Shown: positions 34,324-42,759 of the stretch, piece after piece | Position numbering within the stretch: the stretch's first letter is position 1 | Layout: each line of letters opens with the position of its first letter | Source: Luteibacter jiangsuensis | Lineage (GTDB): Bacteria; Pseudomonadota; Gammaproteobacteria; Xanthomonadales; Rhodanobacteraceae | DNA length: 64,000 bases | Direction: 5' to 3' | Assembly (NCBI RefSeq): GCF_030812295.1 | Contig: NZ_JAUSSK010000002.1 | Coordinates: 310,001-374,000, forward strand | Position numbers and translations under genes: made by a program | The notes under the pieces: model-generated | The model's database searches: none | Seen by the model: the letters and a program-made list of their open reading frames with translations, nothing else | Told to the model about the DNA's origin: nothing

Positions 34324-34721
34324 CCGTTCCAGCCGCGTTGGGCGTCCAGGTATTGGCGGACGACGTAGAGGTCGGCGACGTTGCCCGAGAGCATCCGCTC
34401 CAGGGCCGAATGGCCGCCGAAGAGCGGCGCGTCGTTCGGCTTGCGTATCCAGGCGTCCGCCTGGGCCGGATCGGGGAAGAGAATCTGCAGGTCTTTCCAG
34501 ATGCCGAGCAGGTAGCTGATCCGCTCGATCACGTCGCGCGAGAGCGCGCCGTCCTGCTGCTTCTTCCATTTGAAATAGGTGGATTCCGGTGGCTCGCCGA
34601 GCAGGGTGCGCTGCTCGGCGGCACGCAATTTCCAACGCTCCGCGAGGGCGAAGAAGGCGCGCAGGGCGGGACCGCCAAGGTCCCCGGCGTGGATCGGTTC
34701 GGCGTGGATGGCTGGCTGCAT
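34320..34721 (-). CDS. Xre/MbcA/ParS-type antitoxin of the RES-Xre pair
   Basis: The 133-residue protein has the Xre-like antitoxin layout. A helical N-terminal DNA-binding region includes LRAFFALAERWKLRAAEQRTLLGEPPESTYFKWKKQQ. A C-terminal domain (SRDVIERISYLLGIWKDLQILFPDPAQADAWIRKPNDAPLFGGHSALERMLSG) matches the conserved PDP-x-A-x-x-W-x-x-x-PN-x-x-F-x-G antitoxin signature and blocks the RES active site in known pairs. It precedes and overlaps the toxin gene, and a 20-bp palindrome sits 31 bp upstream, fitting autoregulation. Confidence 0.88.
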   Translation of the reverse strand: MQPAIHAEPIHAGDLGGPALRAFFALAERWKLRAAEQRTLLGEPPESTYFKWKKQQDGALSRDVIERISYLLGIWKDLQILFPDPAQADAWIRKPNDAPLFGGHSALERMLSGNVADLYVVRQYLDAQRGWNG

Positions 34722-34752
34722 CGTGGCTTTACCTATGTAGTTAGGATGCAGT

Positions 34753-34772
34753 TTACTCCACTTATGGAGTAA
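34753..34772. promoter_or_regulatory. Palindromic operator upstream of the RES-Xre module
   Basis: TTACTCCACTTATGGAGTAA has perfect 8-bp arms around four bases and lies 31 bp upstream of the antitoxin ATG. Location and symmetry suit binding by an Xre-type antitoxin dimer. It sits only 12 bp from the end of the upstream DUF885 gene, so the module has a very compact promoter. Confidence 0.65.
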
Positions 34773-34784
34773 TTGGAGGTGCGC

Positions 34785-36515
34785 CTACGACTTCCTCGAG
34801 GCGATCCAGGCGTCGACGTGCTGTTCGAGTACCGGCAACGGCACGGAACCCAGCGCCAGCACGGTGTCGTGGAACGCGCGCAGGTCGAATTTCTCACCCA
34901 GCTGCTTCTCGGCGCGCTCGCGCAACTCACGGATCTTCAGGTAGCCCAGCTCGTACGACAGCGCCTGCCCCGGCCAGCTGATATACCGGTCCACCTCGTT
35001 GGCGATCTCGCGGTCGCTCAGGGCCGTGTTCTGCGTGAGGTAGTCGATCGCCTGCTGGCGCGTCCAGCCCAGGTGGTGGATACCGGTGTCCACGACCAGG
35101 CGGCAAGCACGCCACATCTGGTAGGTCAGATAGCCGAAGTGCTCATAGGGCGTGTGGTAGATGCCCATCTCCTCACCCAGGTACTCCGAATACAACGCCC
35201 AGCCTTCGCCGTAGGCGGATATGTAGCCGTCGCGGCGGAACGGCGGCAAACCCTGCTGCTCCGCCGAAAGCGCCAGCTGCAGGGCATGGCCGGGCATGGA
35301 TTCGTGCAGCGTCAGCGCGGGCATGTTGAACAGCGGTCGCGACGGCAGGTCGTAGGTGTTCACCAGATAGACGTCCGCGCCCCCGCGGCCGGAGGTGTAA
35401 TAAGGCGCGATGTCGGCGGGCACCGGTTCGATCGCGAAGCGCTGTCTTGGCAGCAAGCCGAAGTACTTGCCCAGCTTCGCATCGACCTGCTTGGCGACCC
35501 ACGCCGTACGCATCAGCAGTTCGTCCGGCGTCTTCGCATAGAACCGCGGGTCGGTGCGCAGGAAGGTGAGGAAGGCCGGGAAGTCCCCCTTGAAACCGGT
35601 CTCCTTCATCGTCTCCAGCATGTCCGCATGGATACGGGCGACTTCACGCAGGCCGATCGCGTGGATCTCGTCGGGTGACAGGTCGAGCGTGGTGTATTCG
35701 TGGATCTGCTGGCGATAGTAGGCCTTGCCATCGGGCAATGACTCGGCGGCCAACGTCGGCCGCGCCCCGGGCACGTACTCGTTGCGGAAGAAGGTCAACA
35801 GTCGCCCATAGGCCGGGATCACGCCCTCGGCGATCGCCTTGCGCGCGTCCTTGCGCAAGGCCTCGGCATCGGCCGCCGGGAGGTTCTTCGGCATCGCCTT
35901 GAAAGGCTTGTACAGCGCGCTGTCCTCGGGACTCTTCAGTTCCGCCACCGCGGCGATCGAGACATCGCGGCCACCGAGGACTTCGCGCGGCACGGTGAAG
36001 CCCCGCGCCAGGCCCAGGCGCATGTTCGCGATTTCCTGGTCCATATACGCGGGAATCTGACGCAGGCGCTCGACGTAGTGGCGATAGTCGTCGCGCGTGC
36101 GCAGGTCGTCTCCGTGCAGCACATAGGAGATATCGGACCAGAACGCGGAGTCGCTGTTGAATGGCATCTGCCACTGCGCGAAACGCTGCGCGGCGGCGAG
36201 GTTACCGATCTGTTCGCGGTAGATGGCGTAGTCGACGCGAACGGTGCCGCTCAACGACGCCGGGTCGATACGGTCGAGTTGCGCCAGCACGTCGTTCCAG
36301 TAGGCGAGCCGCTTGGCCTGGCTCGCGGCATCCACCGTGTCGAGCCGTCCGTCGCCCGGCTGCGCCTCGCCCGAGGTGAGGATGCCCGCCTGGCCGTTAC
36401 GCCACGTCCATTCCTTGGTGTAGATGGCCTTGAACGCGTCGTCGGCCGGCGGAGCGGCATGGGCGGTGCCGGCGAACAGTCCGGCGAAGGCGATGGCTCG
36501 GATCCAGGGGGACAT
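34785..36515 (-). CDS. Secreted DUF885-family (zinc peptidase-like) protein
   Basis: The 576-residue precursor starts with the signal peptide MSPWIRAIAFAGLFAGTAHA. The C-terminal half carries the family's zinc-site motif in ALTLHESMPGHALQLAL (HESxPGH), the GWALYSEYLGEEMG helix with a further glutamate, and RACRLVVDTGIHHLGWTRQQAIDYLTQNTALSDREIANEVDRYISWPGQALSYELG, a near-invariant stretch. DUF885 proteins resemble metallo-carboxypeptidases structurally; a substrate has not been established to my knowledge. GGAG precedes the ATG at 36515. Confidence 0.9.
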   Translation of the reverse strand: MSPWIRAIAFAGLFAGTAHAAPPADDAFKAIYTKEWTWRNGQAGILTSGEAQPGDGRLDTVDAASQAKRLAYWNDVLAQLDRIDPASLSGTVRVDYAIYREQIGNLAAAQRFAQWQMPFNSDSAFWSDISYVLHGDDLRTRDDYRHYVERLRQIPAYMDQEIANMRLGLARGFTVPREVLGGRDVSIAAVAELKSPEDSALYKPFKAMPKNLPAADAEALRKDARKAIAEGVIPAYGRLLTFFRNEYVPGARPTLAAESLPDGKAYYRQQIHEYTTLDLSPDEIHAIGLREVARIHADMLETMKETGFKGDFPAFLTFLRTDPRFYAKTPDELLMRTAWVAKQVDAKLGKYFGLLPRQRFAIEPVPADIAPYYTSGRGGADVYLVNTYDLPSRPLFNMPALTLHESMPGHALQLALSAEQQGLPPFRRDGYISAYGEGWALYSEYLGEEMGIYHTPYEHFGYLTYQMWRACRLVVDTGIHHLGWTRQQAIDYLTQNTALSDREIANEVDRYISWPGQALSYELGYLKIRELRERAEKQLGEKFDLRAFHDTVLALGSVPLPVLEQHVDAWIASRKS

Positions 36516-36905
36516 GCGGGCTCCGTGGGTGCGGGGAAAACCCCGATCATCGCACGGCTTTATTCATGCTCGGCTTTGCGTTGGGATGTGCCGGGCAGAG
36601 CCATCGGCCGCCACCCTCGGCGCGACATTAGGAGCCGAGGACGGGCGGACACGGCCCGTAGGGGATCGGCCAGGACGGCCGATCGTTTCCGCTGAGCCAG
36701 GAGGGCGAATCGGAAACCCCCGCCCGACCGTCCGAGCCCGCCGGGGCGCAGCCATCGGACACGGCCGCGCAGCGGCATCCCTTCCCAAGGGACGGCGACT
36801 ACCGTCGCGCCGAGGGTGGCGCCCGGCAGCTCCCCCGCCACGCACACAACGAACGCGAGGGCGAAGCCGAGCCGAAGCGCCGTCCGGAACCTCCGCGGAG
36901 AACCT
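36516..36905. repeat. Intergenic region with nested inverted repeats
   Basis: No supported gene. CCACCCTCGGCGCGAC (36611-36626) and its exact complement (36804-36819) bracket 177 bp, and GCCGGGC/GCCCGGC (36590-36596, 36821-36827) bracket those in turn. Inside are perfect stems GATCGGCC-5-GGCCGATC (36664-36684) and GTTTCCG/CGGAAAC (36685-36691, 36711-36717), and CGGACACGGCC occurs twice (36646-36656, 36756-36766). It could be a small non-autonomous element or a structured region. No target-site duplication is evident by eye. Confidence 0.65.
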
Positions 36906-37610
36906 TTACTCGAGTCCCGCGTAATGCCCGCGCATGGTGTCGAGGTAGGCTTCGAGGTTACGGCCGGGAAGATCGGCGAAGGTCTCGCCTGCGTCGCGGC
37001 AGTCGGCGATACGGTCGGGACGGAAATTGCGAAATGCCTGGCGGTGACGGCACCAGGTACCGAGGGTCCACGCGCCACCCCAGAAGGACAGGCACAACGG
37101 CTCCACTTCGCGCGTGGTGCCGCGCCCTTCGGCATCGCGGTAGTCGAGACAGAGCACCCGGTGCGCCAGCACGGCCGCGTGCAGGCGGTCCAGCATCGCC
37201 GCGACGTGGTTCTGAAAGGGGTCGCGCCAGATGGGCGCGAAGATCTTCGACTGTGCGGACTTCTCGCGCAGGTCGGGCGGCAACACCGCCTCGATCTTGA
37301 TCAGGGCGGCCTGCGCCTCCCGCGCCAGCCGTTCACCGGCGAATGCCCGGACGAAGCGGGTTCCGGCGACCAGTGCCTCGAGTTCGTCGGCGGAGAACAT
37401 CAGCGGCGGGATGTCCGAGCCCTTGCGCAGGATGTAGCCCACGCCAGCCTCGCCTTCGATGGGTACACCGGAGAGCTGGAGGTCGGCGACATCGCGGTAG
37501 ACCGTGCGCAGCGAGACCTCGAGGGTACTGGCCAGTTGTCGCGCGGGCAGCGCGGTGCGCCGCCCGCGCAGGGCGTTGATGATGAGGAAGAGACGGTCGG
37601 CGCGGCGCAT
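36906..37610 (-). CDS. YafY-type HTH regulator with WYL domain
   Basis: The 234-residue protein has an N-terminal helix-turn-helix of the HTH_11 type (MRRADRLFLIINALRGRRTALPARQLASTLEVSLRTVYRDVADLQLSGVPIEGEAGVGYIL). A WYL-like domain follows (HRVLCLDYRDAEGRGTTREVEPLCLSFWGGAWTLGTWCRHRQAFRNFRPDRIADC) in which the WYL triad reads LSF/WTL. WYL domains are thought to sense ligands such as nucleotides. It is likely to regulate the adjacent glutathione-transferase-like gene or act elsewhere. Confidence 0.9.
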   Translation of the reverse strand: MRRADRLFLIINALRGRRTALPARQLASTLEVSLRTVYRDVADLQLSGVPIEGEAGVGYILRKGSDIPPLMFSADELEALVAGTRFVRAFAGERLAREAQAALIKIEAVLPPDLREKSAQSKIFAPIWRDPFQNHVAAMLDRLHAAVLAHRVLCLDYRDAEGRGTTREVEPLCLSFWGGAWTLGTWCRHRQAFRNFRPDRIADCRDAGETFADLPGRNLEAYLDTMRGHYAGLE

Positions 37611-37679
37611 GCCCGAATCATCGCCTCCCGCGCGCGGCGCGGGAAGCGGCGATGGTCACGGCCGCGCATATCCGCCGGC

Positions 37680-38318
37680 TCAGGCGGCGGCCAGGGTCTG
37701 GGCGCGGGCCAGCGCCGCGTCCTGCGTCACGGCGCGGACAATGGCCGGTCGCACCATCAGCCTCGCCACGTAGTGCTCGAAGGCATCGCGGCGCGGCACG
37801 ATACCGAACTTCATCGTCCAGTCCAGCGCACTGGCCCAGAGGATGTCCGCCGCGGTGAAGCGCTCACCGAACAGCCAGGGCCCCGGCGTGAGCTGTGCCT
37901 CGATGGTGTCCATCACCGTGTCGAAGTCGCCATAGGGACAGGTCGAGACAGGCGCGGGCTCGTGCTTCATGAAGCGGTCCATCACCGCCGGCTCGAAACA
38001 CGAACCGTAGAACGCCAGCCAGCGGAGGTACGGACCGCGCAGGGGATCGCGCAGCCCCGGCGCCAGGTCCGCTTCCGGGTAGAGGTCGGCGAGGTAGGTG
38101 AAGATCGCCGGCCGCTCGGTGACCAGGCCGTCCAGGTGCTCGATGGCCGGAACCTTGCCCATGGGATTGACCTTCAGGTACTCCGGCCGGCGCTGCTCGC
38201 CCTGGGTGAGGTCCATCACGTGCATGTCGTACTGCGCTCCCAGTTCCTCCAGCAACATCAGCGTGCTGCCCGAGCGGCTGTTCGGCGCGTGGTGAAACTT
38301 GATCCTGTTGGCGTTCAT
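37680..38318 (-). CDS. Glutathione S-transferase family protein
   Basis: The 212-residue protein has the thioredoxin-like GST N-terminal domain (IKFHHAPNSRSGSTLMLLEELGAQYDMHVMDLT, with NPMGKVPAIEHLDGLVTERPAIFTYLADLYP carrying the cis-proline and the E-R/S glutathione contacts). A helical C-terminal domain contains GPWLFGERFTAADILWASALDW. An active-site serine in NSRSGS fits the beta/zeta-like classes. The ATG at 38318 follows AAGGGAA. It lies between a WYL regulator and a small unknown gene on the same strand. Confidence 0.9.
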   Translation of the reverse strand: MNANRIKFHHAPNSRSGSTLMLLEELGAQYDMHVMDLTQGEQRRPEYLKVNPMGKVPAIEHLDGLVTERPAIFTYLADLYPEADLAPGLRDPLRGPYLRWLAFYGSCFEPAVMDRFMKHEPAPVSTCPYGDFDTVMDTIEAQLTPGPWLFGERFTAADILWASALDWTMKFGIVPRRDAFEHYVARLMVRPAIVRAVTQDAALARAQTLAAA

Positions 38319-38337
38319 GCGGTGATTCCCTTGTCTG

Positions 38338-38580
38338 TCAGCGATGAAATGGATGGGCGATGCGGAGGACGAGCGAGCGGTTGGGCGACGCGACGCCGGC
38401 GGCCGCCTGCCCCGGCCGGGCCTGGTCCGCCGTCGCGGAACGGCCGCCGAGGCGGTTCCCACGGGCGGCGCCGGTGTCGTTGTCGCTGTCGGAGGCGAAG
38501 CGGTACTGGCCGTCCATCAGCATGCCGCGGCGCCCCAGTGGCGCGTAAAGGTCGGCGAGCCGTTCGAGGAACCGATTCAT
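38338..38580 (-). CDS. Small hypothetical protein (80 aa)
   Basis: I do not recognise the family. The N-terminus [35 protein letters not shown] is ordered-looking and amphipathic, whereas the rest ([45 protein letters not shown]) is low-complexity and basic. A good GGGAAGGGG ribosome site seven bases before ATG 38580, and its place 19 bp before the GST gene on the same strand, support translation. Only database conservation would show whether it is real. Confidence 0.5.
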   Translation of the reverse strand: MNRFLERLADLYAPLGRRGMLMDGQYRFASDSDNDTGAARGNRLGGRSATADQARPGQAAAGVASPNRSLVLRIAHPFHR

Positions 38581-38712
38581 GCGACTACCCCTTCCCGTTG
38601 GTGTGAAAGAGAGTCTGCGCGGGAGCTGCTGACAACGTGCTGTCAGCAGTCCCTCTGGCGCCATTCACCCGCCACCCGGACAATGCGGGTTTTCGCGCCA
38701 GGGCTCCTTCCG

Positions 38713-39738
38713 ATGACGAAACCCATTTCCCTGATCCAGTTCCTGATCGAAGAGAAGCGTGCGGGCCATATCAACGCCCAGCTCAGCTTGCTCATCGAGG
38801 TGGTGGCCCGCGCCTGCAAGCGCATCTCCGTCGCCACCGGCAAGGGTGCGCTGGGCGGGGTGCTGGGCAACGCCGGCTCGGACAACGTACAGGGCGAGGC
38901 ACAGAAGAAGCTCGACGTGATCTCCAACGAGATCCTGCTCGAGGCCAACGCCTGGGGCGGCCACCTGGCCGCATGCGCCTCGGAGGAAATGGAAGATCCG
39001 CAGCCGATTCCGGACGCCTACCCCAAGGGCAACCACCTGCTCCTGTTCGACCCGCTCGATGGCTCGTCCAATATCGACGTCAACGTCTCGGTGGGCACCA
39101 TCTTCTCCGTCCTGCGCTGCCCGGATGGCGTCACCGAGCCGAAGGTGGAGGATTTCCTCCAACCCGGCACCGAGCAGGTGGCGGCGGGCTACGTGGTCTA
39201 TGGCCCTAGCACCCTGCTGGTGCTGACCTTCGGCCACGGAGTGCACGAGTTCACCCTCGACCGCGAGCACGGCAGCTTCGTGCTCACCCGCCGAGGCATC
39301 ACCATTCCCCCGGAGACGGGCGAGTTCGCCGTGAACATGTCGAACCAGCGCCATTGGGAAGCCCCGATGCAGCGCTACATCGGCGAGCTGCTGGCCGGTG
39401 CCGCCGGCCCGCGCGGACGCGACTTCAACATGCGCTGGGTCGCCTCGATGGTGGCGGACGTACACCGCATCATCACCCGTGGTGGCGTCTTCATCTATCC
39501 GCTCGATGCCAAGATCACGGCCAAGGGCGGCACCGGCAAGCTGCGTCTGATGTACGAGGCCAACCCGATGGCCTTCATCGTGGAGCAGGCCGGCGGCGCC
39601 GCCACCACCGGTCGTGAACGCATCATGGATATCCAGCCCAGCGCCCTGCACCAGCGTGTTCCGGTCTTCCTCGGATCGCGTAACGAGATCGAGGTGGCGA
39701 CCCGCTACCACCTCGAGGCCGACCAGACCCGCGGTTGA
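38713..39738 (+). CDS. fbp: Fructose-1,6-bisphosphatase class 1
   Basis: This 341-residue cytoplasmic gluconeogenic enzyme converts fructose 1,6-bisphosphate to fructose 6-phosphate. The metal-binding signature [22 protein letters not shown] is intact, with SEEMEDP upstream and [20 protein letters not shown] at the C-terminal substrate site. The ATG at 38713 gives the family start [18 protein letters not shown]; the frame is open further upstream but without homology. The DHAP made by the acid-sugar pathway would reach this enzyme via aldolase, a metabolic rather than operonic link. Confidence 0.96.
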   Translation: MTKPISLIQFLIEEKRAGHINAQLSLLIEVVARACKRISVATGKGALGGVLGNAGSDNVQGEAQKKLDVISNEILLEANAWGGHLAACASEEMEDPQPIPDAYPKGNHLLLFDPLDGSSNIDVNVSVGTIFSVLRCPDGVTEPKVEDFLQPGTEQVAAGYVVYGPSTLLVLTFGHGVHEFTLDREHGSFVLTRRGITIPPETGEFAVNMSNQRHWEAPMQRYIGELLAGAAGPRGRDFNMRWVASMVADVHRIITRGGVFIYPLDAKITAKGGTGKLRLMYEANPMAFIVEQAGGAATTGRERIMDIQPSALHQRVPVFLGSRNEIEVATRYHLEADQTRG

Positions 39739-39745
39739 CGTTCCC

Positions 39746-39768
39746 GCCGGGCGGCCGCGCCGCCCGGC
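39746..39768 (+). terminator. Hairpin after fbp, candidate terminator
   Basis: GCCGGGCGG and CCGCCCGGC pair perfectly over 9 bp around a 5-base loop, 8 bp after the fbp stop. The tail is TTCCGCC, a poor uridine tract, so termination may be weak or assisted by Rho. Confidence 0.5.
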
Positions 39769-39842
39769 TTCCGCCATGAACCGGTCATGCCGCCGCCGCG
39801 CGCATGCCCGATGATCCGCCAGCCATCCTCCCGGTCCCTTCC

Positions 39843-40772
39843 ATGTCCTTCCGCCGCGCCCGCCATTGGCTCCCGCTGGTTTTCGCCGCCGTGCTCACCG
39901 GCTGTTTCGGCGGCGGCAAGCCGGACACCCGGCCCGACACCGCCCTCCCCGTGCTGGCGGCGAAACCGCGCATCGGGCTTGCCCTGGGTGGCGGCGCGGC
40001 GAAGGGCTTTGCGCATATCGGCGTCATCAAGATGCTGGAAGCGAGCGGCATCCATCCCGACGCTGTCTCCGGCACCAGCGCGGGCAGCGTGGTCGGTGCG
40101 CTCTATGCGAGCGGCATGGATGGTTTCCAGCTACAGGAGCAGGCTTTCGCGCTCGACGAGGGCAAGATCCGCGACGTGCGCTTTTTCTCGGGCGGCCTCG
40201 TCCAGGGCCAGAAGCTGCAGGACTATGTGAACGAATTGCTCAAGCAGACGCCTATCGAGAAACTGCACATACCGTTCGCCGCCGTGGCCACGGAACTGGA
40301 GAACGGCTCGCGCGCCGTCTTCATCCGTGGCAATGCCGGCCAGGCCGTGCGTGCATCGAGCAGCATCCCCGGCGTGTTCGAGCCGGTGGATATCAACGGC
40401 AAGCACTTCGTCGACGGCGGCGTGGTCAGCCCGGTTCCCGTGGACGCCGCACGCCAGCTTGGCGCCGACATCGTCATCGCCGTGGATATCTCGGCGCGCC
40501 CCGATGGCAGCAATCCCGACAGCATGGTCGGTATCGTCGGCCAGTCGATCACGATCATGGGGCGCAAGCTGGCCGAGCAGGAACTCGCCCGGGCCGACAT
40601 CGTGATCCGGCCGAAGGTGGGCCAGATCGGCCCGACCGACTTCGACCAGAAGAACGTCGCGATCCTCGAAGGCGAACGTGCCGCGTTGGCGGCCATCCCG
40701 GCGATCAGGGCGAAGATCGCCGAGAAGGCGGCCGCCATGGGCAAGCCGCCGGTCGCGGCGGCGACGCACTGA
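39843..40772 (+). CDS. Patatin-like phospholipase lipoprotein (RssA-like)
   Basis: The 309-residue protein has a lipobox (VLTGC) at the end of a signal sequence. The patatin oxyanion loop is LGGGAAKGFAHIG, the nucleophile is in GTSAGS, and the catalytic Asp is in VDGGVVSPVPVDAA. It probably hydrolyses acyl chains from lipids and, given the lipobox, is anchored in the envelope. The ATG at 39843 starts the signal peptide; the ATG 13 codons earlier adds only an unconvincing leader. Its stop abuts the convergent TetR gene. Confidence 0.9.
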   Translation: MSFRRARHWLPLVFAAVLTGCFGGGKPDTRPDTALPVLAAKPRIGLALGGGAAKGFAHIGVIKMLEASGIHPDAVSGTSAGSVVGALYASGMDGFQLQEQAFALDEGKIRDVRFFSGGLVQGQKLQDYVNELLKQTPIEKLHIPFAAVATELENGSRAVFIRGNAGQAVRASSSIPGVFEPVDINGKHFVDGGVVSPVPVDAARQLGADIVIAVDISARPDGSNPDSMVGIVGQSITIMGRKLAEQELARADIVIRPKVGQIGPTDFDQKNVAILEGERAALAAIPAIRAKIAEKAAAMGKPPVAAATH

Positions 40773-41357
40773 TCAGCCGGCGTCCACCAGCGCCAGGGCG
40801 GATTGACGGCCCAGCGAGAGGATTTCGTCGGAGAGGGCCGGATCGGCCACCGCGCGGGACAGCGACAGCGAGCCGACCAGAGAGGCGAACACCGCCATGG
40901 CCAGGGTGCGGCGACGCTTGCCACGAATGCCGTCGGGAAGTGTCGAGACGATGAGTTCGACCATGTCGGTATAGCCGTCGGTGAAGGCCGCTCGCGTTTC
41001 GACCGGACGCCGTGCCATCTCCGTCGACAAGGCGGCGGCGACGCAGCCGGCTTCGGGCGCGTCGCGGTGTTCCACCGACAGATAGCTGTTGACCAGCGCG
41101 CGGTAGCTTTCGCCACGCGATGCCGCCACGCGGGCGCCCAACCGTTCGACGGCGCTGGCCGCAGCCATCGCCACGCTTTCGCGGACGAGGTCTTCCTTCG
41201 ACCCGAAGTGGTTGTAGAAGCCGCCCTGGGTAAGGCCGACATCACCCATCAGGCTGACCACCCCGACGGCGTCGATGCCGTCGGCGCGAAAACGCTGCGA
41301 CGCCGCCTCGACGATCTTCTGGCGGGTCTGTTCCTTATGGCCTTTCTCGTAACGCAT
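40773..41357 (-). CDS. TetR/AcrR-family regulator
   Basis: The 194-residue regulator begins MRYEKGHKEQTRQKIVEAASQRFRADGIDAVGVVSLMGDVGLTQGGFYNHFGSKEDLV, a TetR helix-turn-helix of the same subgroup as the second TetR gene at 52125-52766: both share MRYEKGHKExTRQ and FYNHFxSKEDL. The C-terminal ligand domain is unassigned. TACAAT about 35 bp upstream on the minus strand could be its -10. No efflux gene is adjacent; the nearest upstream gene on the same strand is the cytochrome of the IorAB-type operon. Confidence 0.9.
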   Translation of the reverse strand: MRYEKGHKEQTRQKIVEAASQRFRADGIDAVGVVSLMGDVGLTQGGFYNHFGSKEDLVRESVAMAAASAVERLGARVAASRGESYRALVNSYLSVEHRDAPEAGCVAAALSTEMARRPVETRAAFTDGYTDMVELIVSTLPDGIRGKRRRTLAMAVFASLVGSLSLSRAVADPALSDEILSLGRQSALALVDAG

Positions 41358-41454
41358 GCTGCTCGCTCCCCAGGGATTCTCCCTGCCCGGAGCTATTGTA
41401 GCGAATCCTTGCGCGTTGAAATGTCGAGCGTCATGGTCCGTTTCGCCAGGGAGT

Positions 41455-42759
41455 TTACAGCTGACGGCGTTTCGCCACGTCCTCTGCCGTTACCGTGCCT
41501 TCCTTGCCGCCAAAGTGATGGATGACGTAGTTGGCCAGAGCTGCCACTTCGGGATCGCTATAGGCATGGCCGAAGGCGGGCATGTAGATATCGGTCTGGC
41601 CGATGCGCATCTTCACCCCCTGCAGGATCGCCTGGGTGACATTCGCGCCGCCTGGATCGTTGACGCCACGCGTACCGGCCAACCCCGCGTTGGGGGTTTG
41701 CTGGCCCGCTCCGTTCCACTGGTGACAGCTGGCGCAAGCACCTTCGAAAAGGCGCTGTCCATCCACGTTCGCGCTCGGATCGTCACCACCCGGCGCCATG
41801 GCGCTTGAGGCGACCACGGCCTTGGGTGCCGGATCGACCACAATCGGATCCTTGCCTTCGCGTGCCGGCACCGTACGCAACCATGCGACAAGGGCCGCGG
41901 TGTCCTCCGGCTTCAGGAACTGCAGGCTATGCGCCACGGCCTCGCCCATCGGGCCATTGGCCGAGGCATGGCCTTGGGCGTATCCCGTGCGCAGGTACTG
42001 GACGAGGGCCTCGTCGCTCCACTTGCCGACCCCGTGCACCGGATCGGAGGTGATGTTGTAGGCACGCCAACCCTGCAATTCCTGGCCGGCGAGTTCCTGG
42101 CCGTGCTTCAGGCCGTAGCCGATGTTGCGTGGCGTATGGCATTCGGCGCAATGGCCCAACGCACCGGCCAGATAGGCGCCGGAATTCCATTCCGGCGAAC
42201 GCGAGGCATCGGGCTCGAAGCGCTGGCTGCGGAAGAACGCCGCGTTCCAGAAACCCATCGCCCAACGCTGGTTGAACGGGAAGCCGAGATCGTTCGGCGT
42301 CTCCGGCTGGCGCACCTTGGGCAAGGTGAAGAGGTAGGCCTTGATCGCCAGCACATCGGCTCGGCTCAACTGGGTATACGAGGTGTATGGGAAGGCCGGA
42401 TAAAGGTGCTTGCCATCCTTGCGCACGCCTTCGCGCACCGCGCGTACGAACTCGTCGTCGCTCCACCGCCCGATGCCCGTTTCCTCATCGGCGGTGATGT
42501 TGGACGAGTAGATCGTACCGAACGGCAACTTGAAGGCGACGCCGCCAGCAAAGGGCTTTCCGGTCTCGGGCACGGTATGGCACGCGACGCAGTCGGCGGC
42601 GCGGGCAAGGTATTCGCCGCGCGCCACGGGATCGGCGTTGGCTGGCGCGCCGGCGATCACCGGTGCCGTGCCATCGTCATGATCCGTTCGATTGAGCACG
42701 AAGTAGGCGCCGACGCCGATAACGATCAATAGCAGGACGACGATGAGGAAACGTTTCAT
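41455..42759 (-). CDS. Membrane-anchored triheme cytochrome c (dehydrogenase subunit)
   Basis: The 434-residue protein has an N-terminal membrane anchor (FLIVVLLLIVIGVGAYFVL) and three haem-binding motifs: CVACH at 57-61, CAECH near 204, and CASCH near 340. This is the arrangement of alcohol dehydrogenase-type cytochrome subunits, which pass electrons from a periplasmic dehydrogenase to quinone or terminal oxidase. It is the third gene of the IorA-IorB-type operon, overlapping the large-subunit gene by 4 bp, so it is the likely electron acceptor of that molybdoenzyme. Confidence 0.93.
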   Translation of the reverse strand: MKRFLIVVLLLIVIGVGAYFVLNRTDHDDGTAPVIAGAPANADPVARGEYLARAADCVACHTVPETGKPFAGGVAFKLPFGTIYSSNITADEETGIGRWSDDEFVRAVREGVRKDGKHLYPAFPYTSYTQLSRADVLAIKAYLFTLPKVRQPETPNDLGFPFNQRWAMGFWNAAFFRSQRFEPDASRSPEWNSGAYLAGALGHCAECHTPRNIGYGLKHGQELAGQELQGWRAYNITSDPVHGVGKWSDEALVQYLRTGYAQGHASANGPMGEAVAHSLQFLKPEDTAALVAWLRTVPAREGKDPIVVDPAPKAVVASSAMAPGGDDPSANVDGQRLFEGACASCHQWNGAGQQTPNAGLAGTRGVNDPGGANVTQAILQGVKMRIGQTDIYMPAFGHAYSDPEVAALANYVIHHFGGKEGTVTAEDVAKRRQL

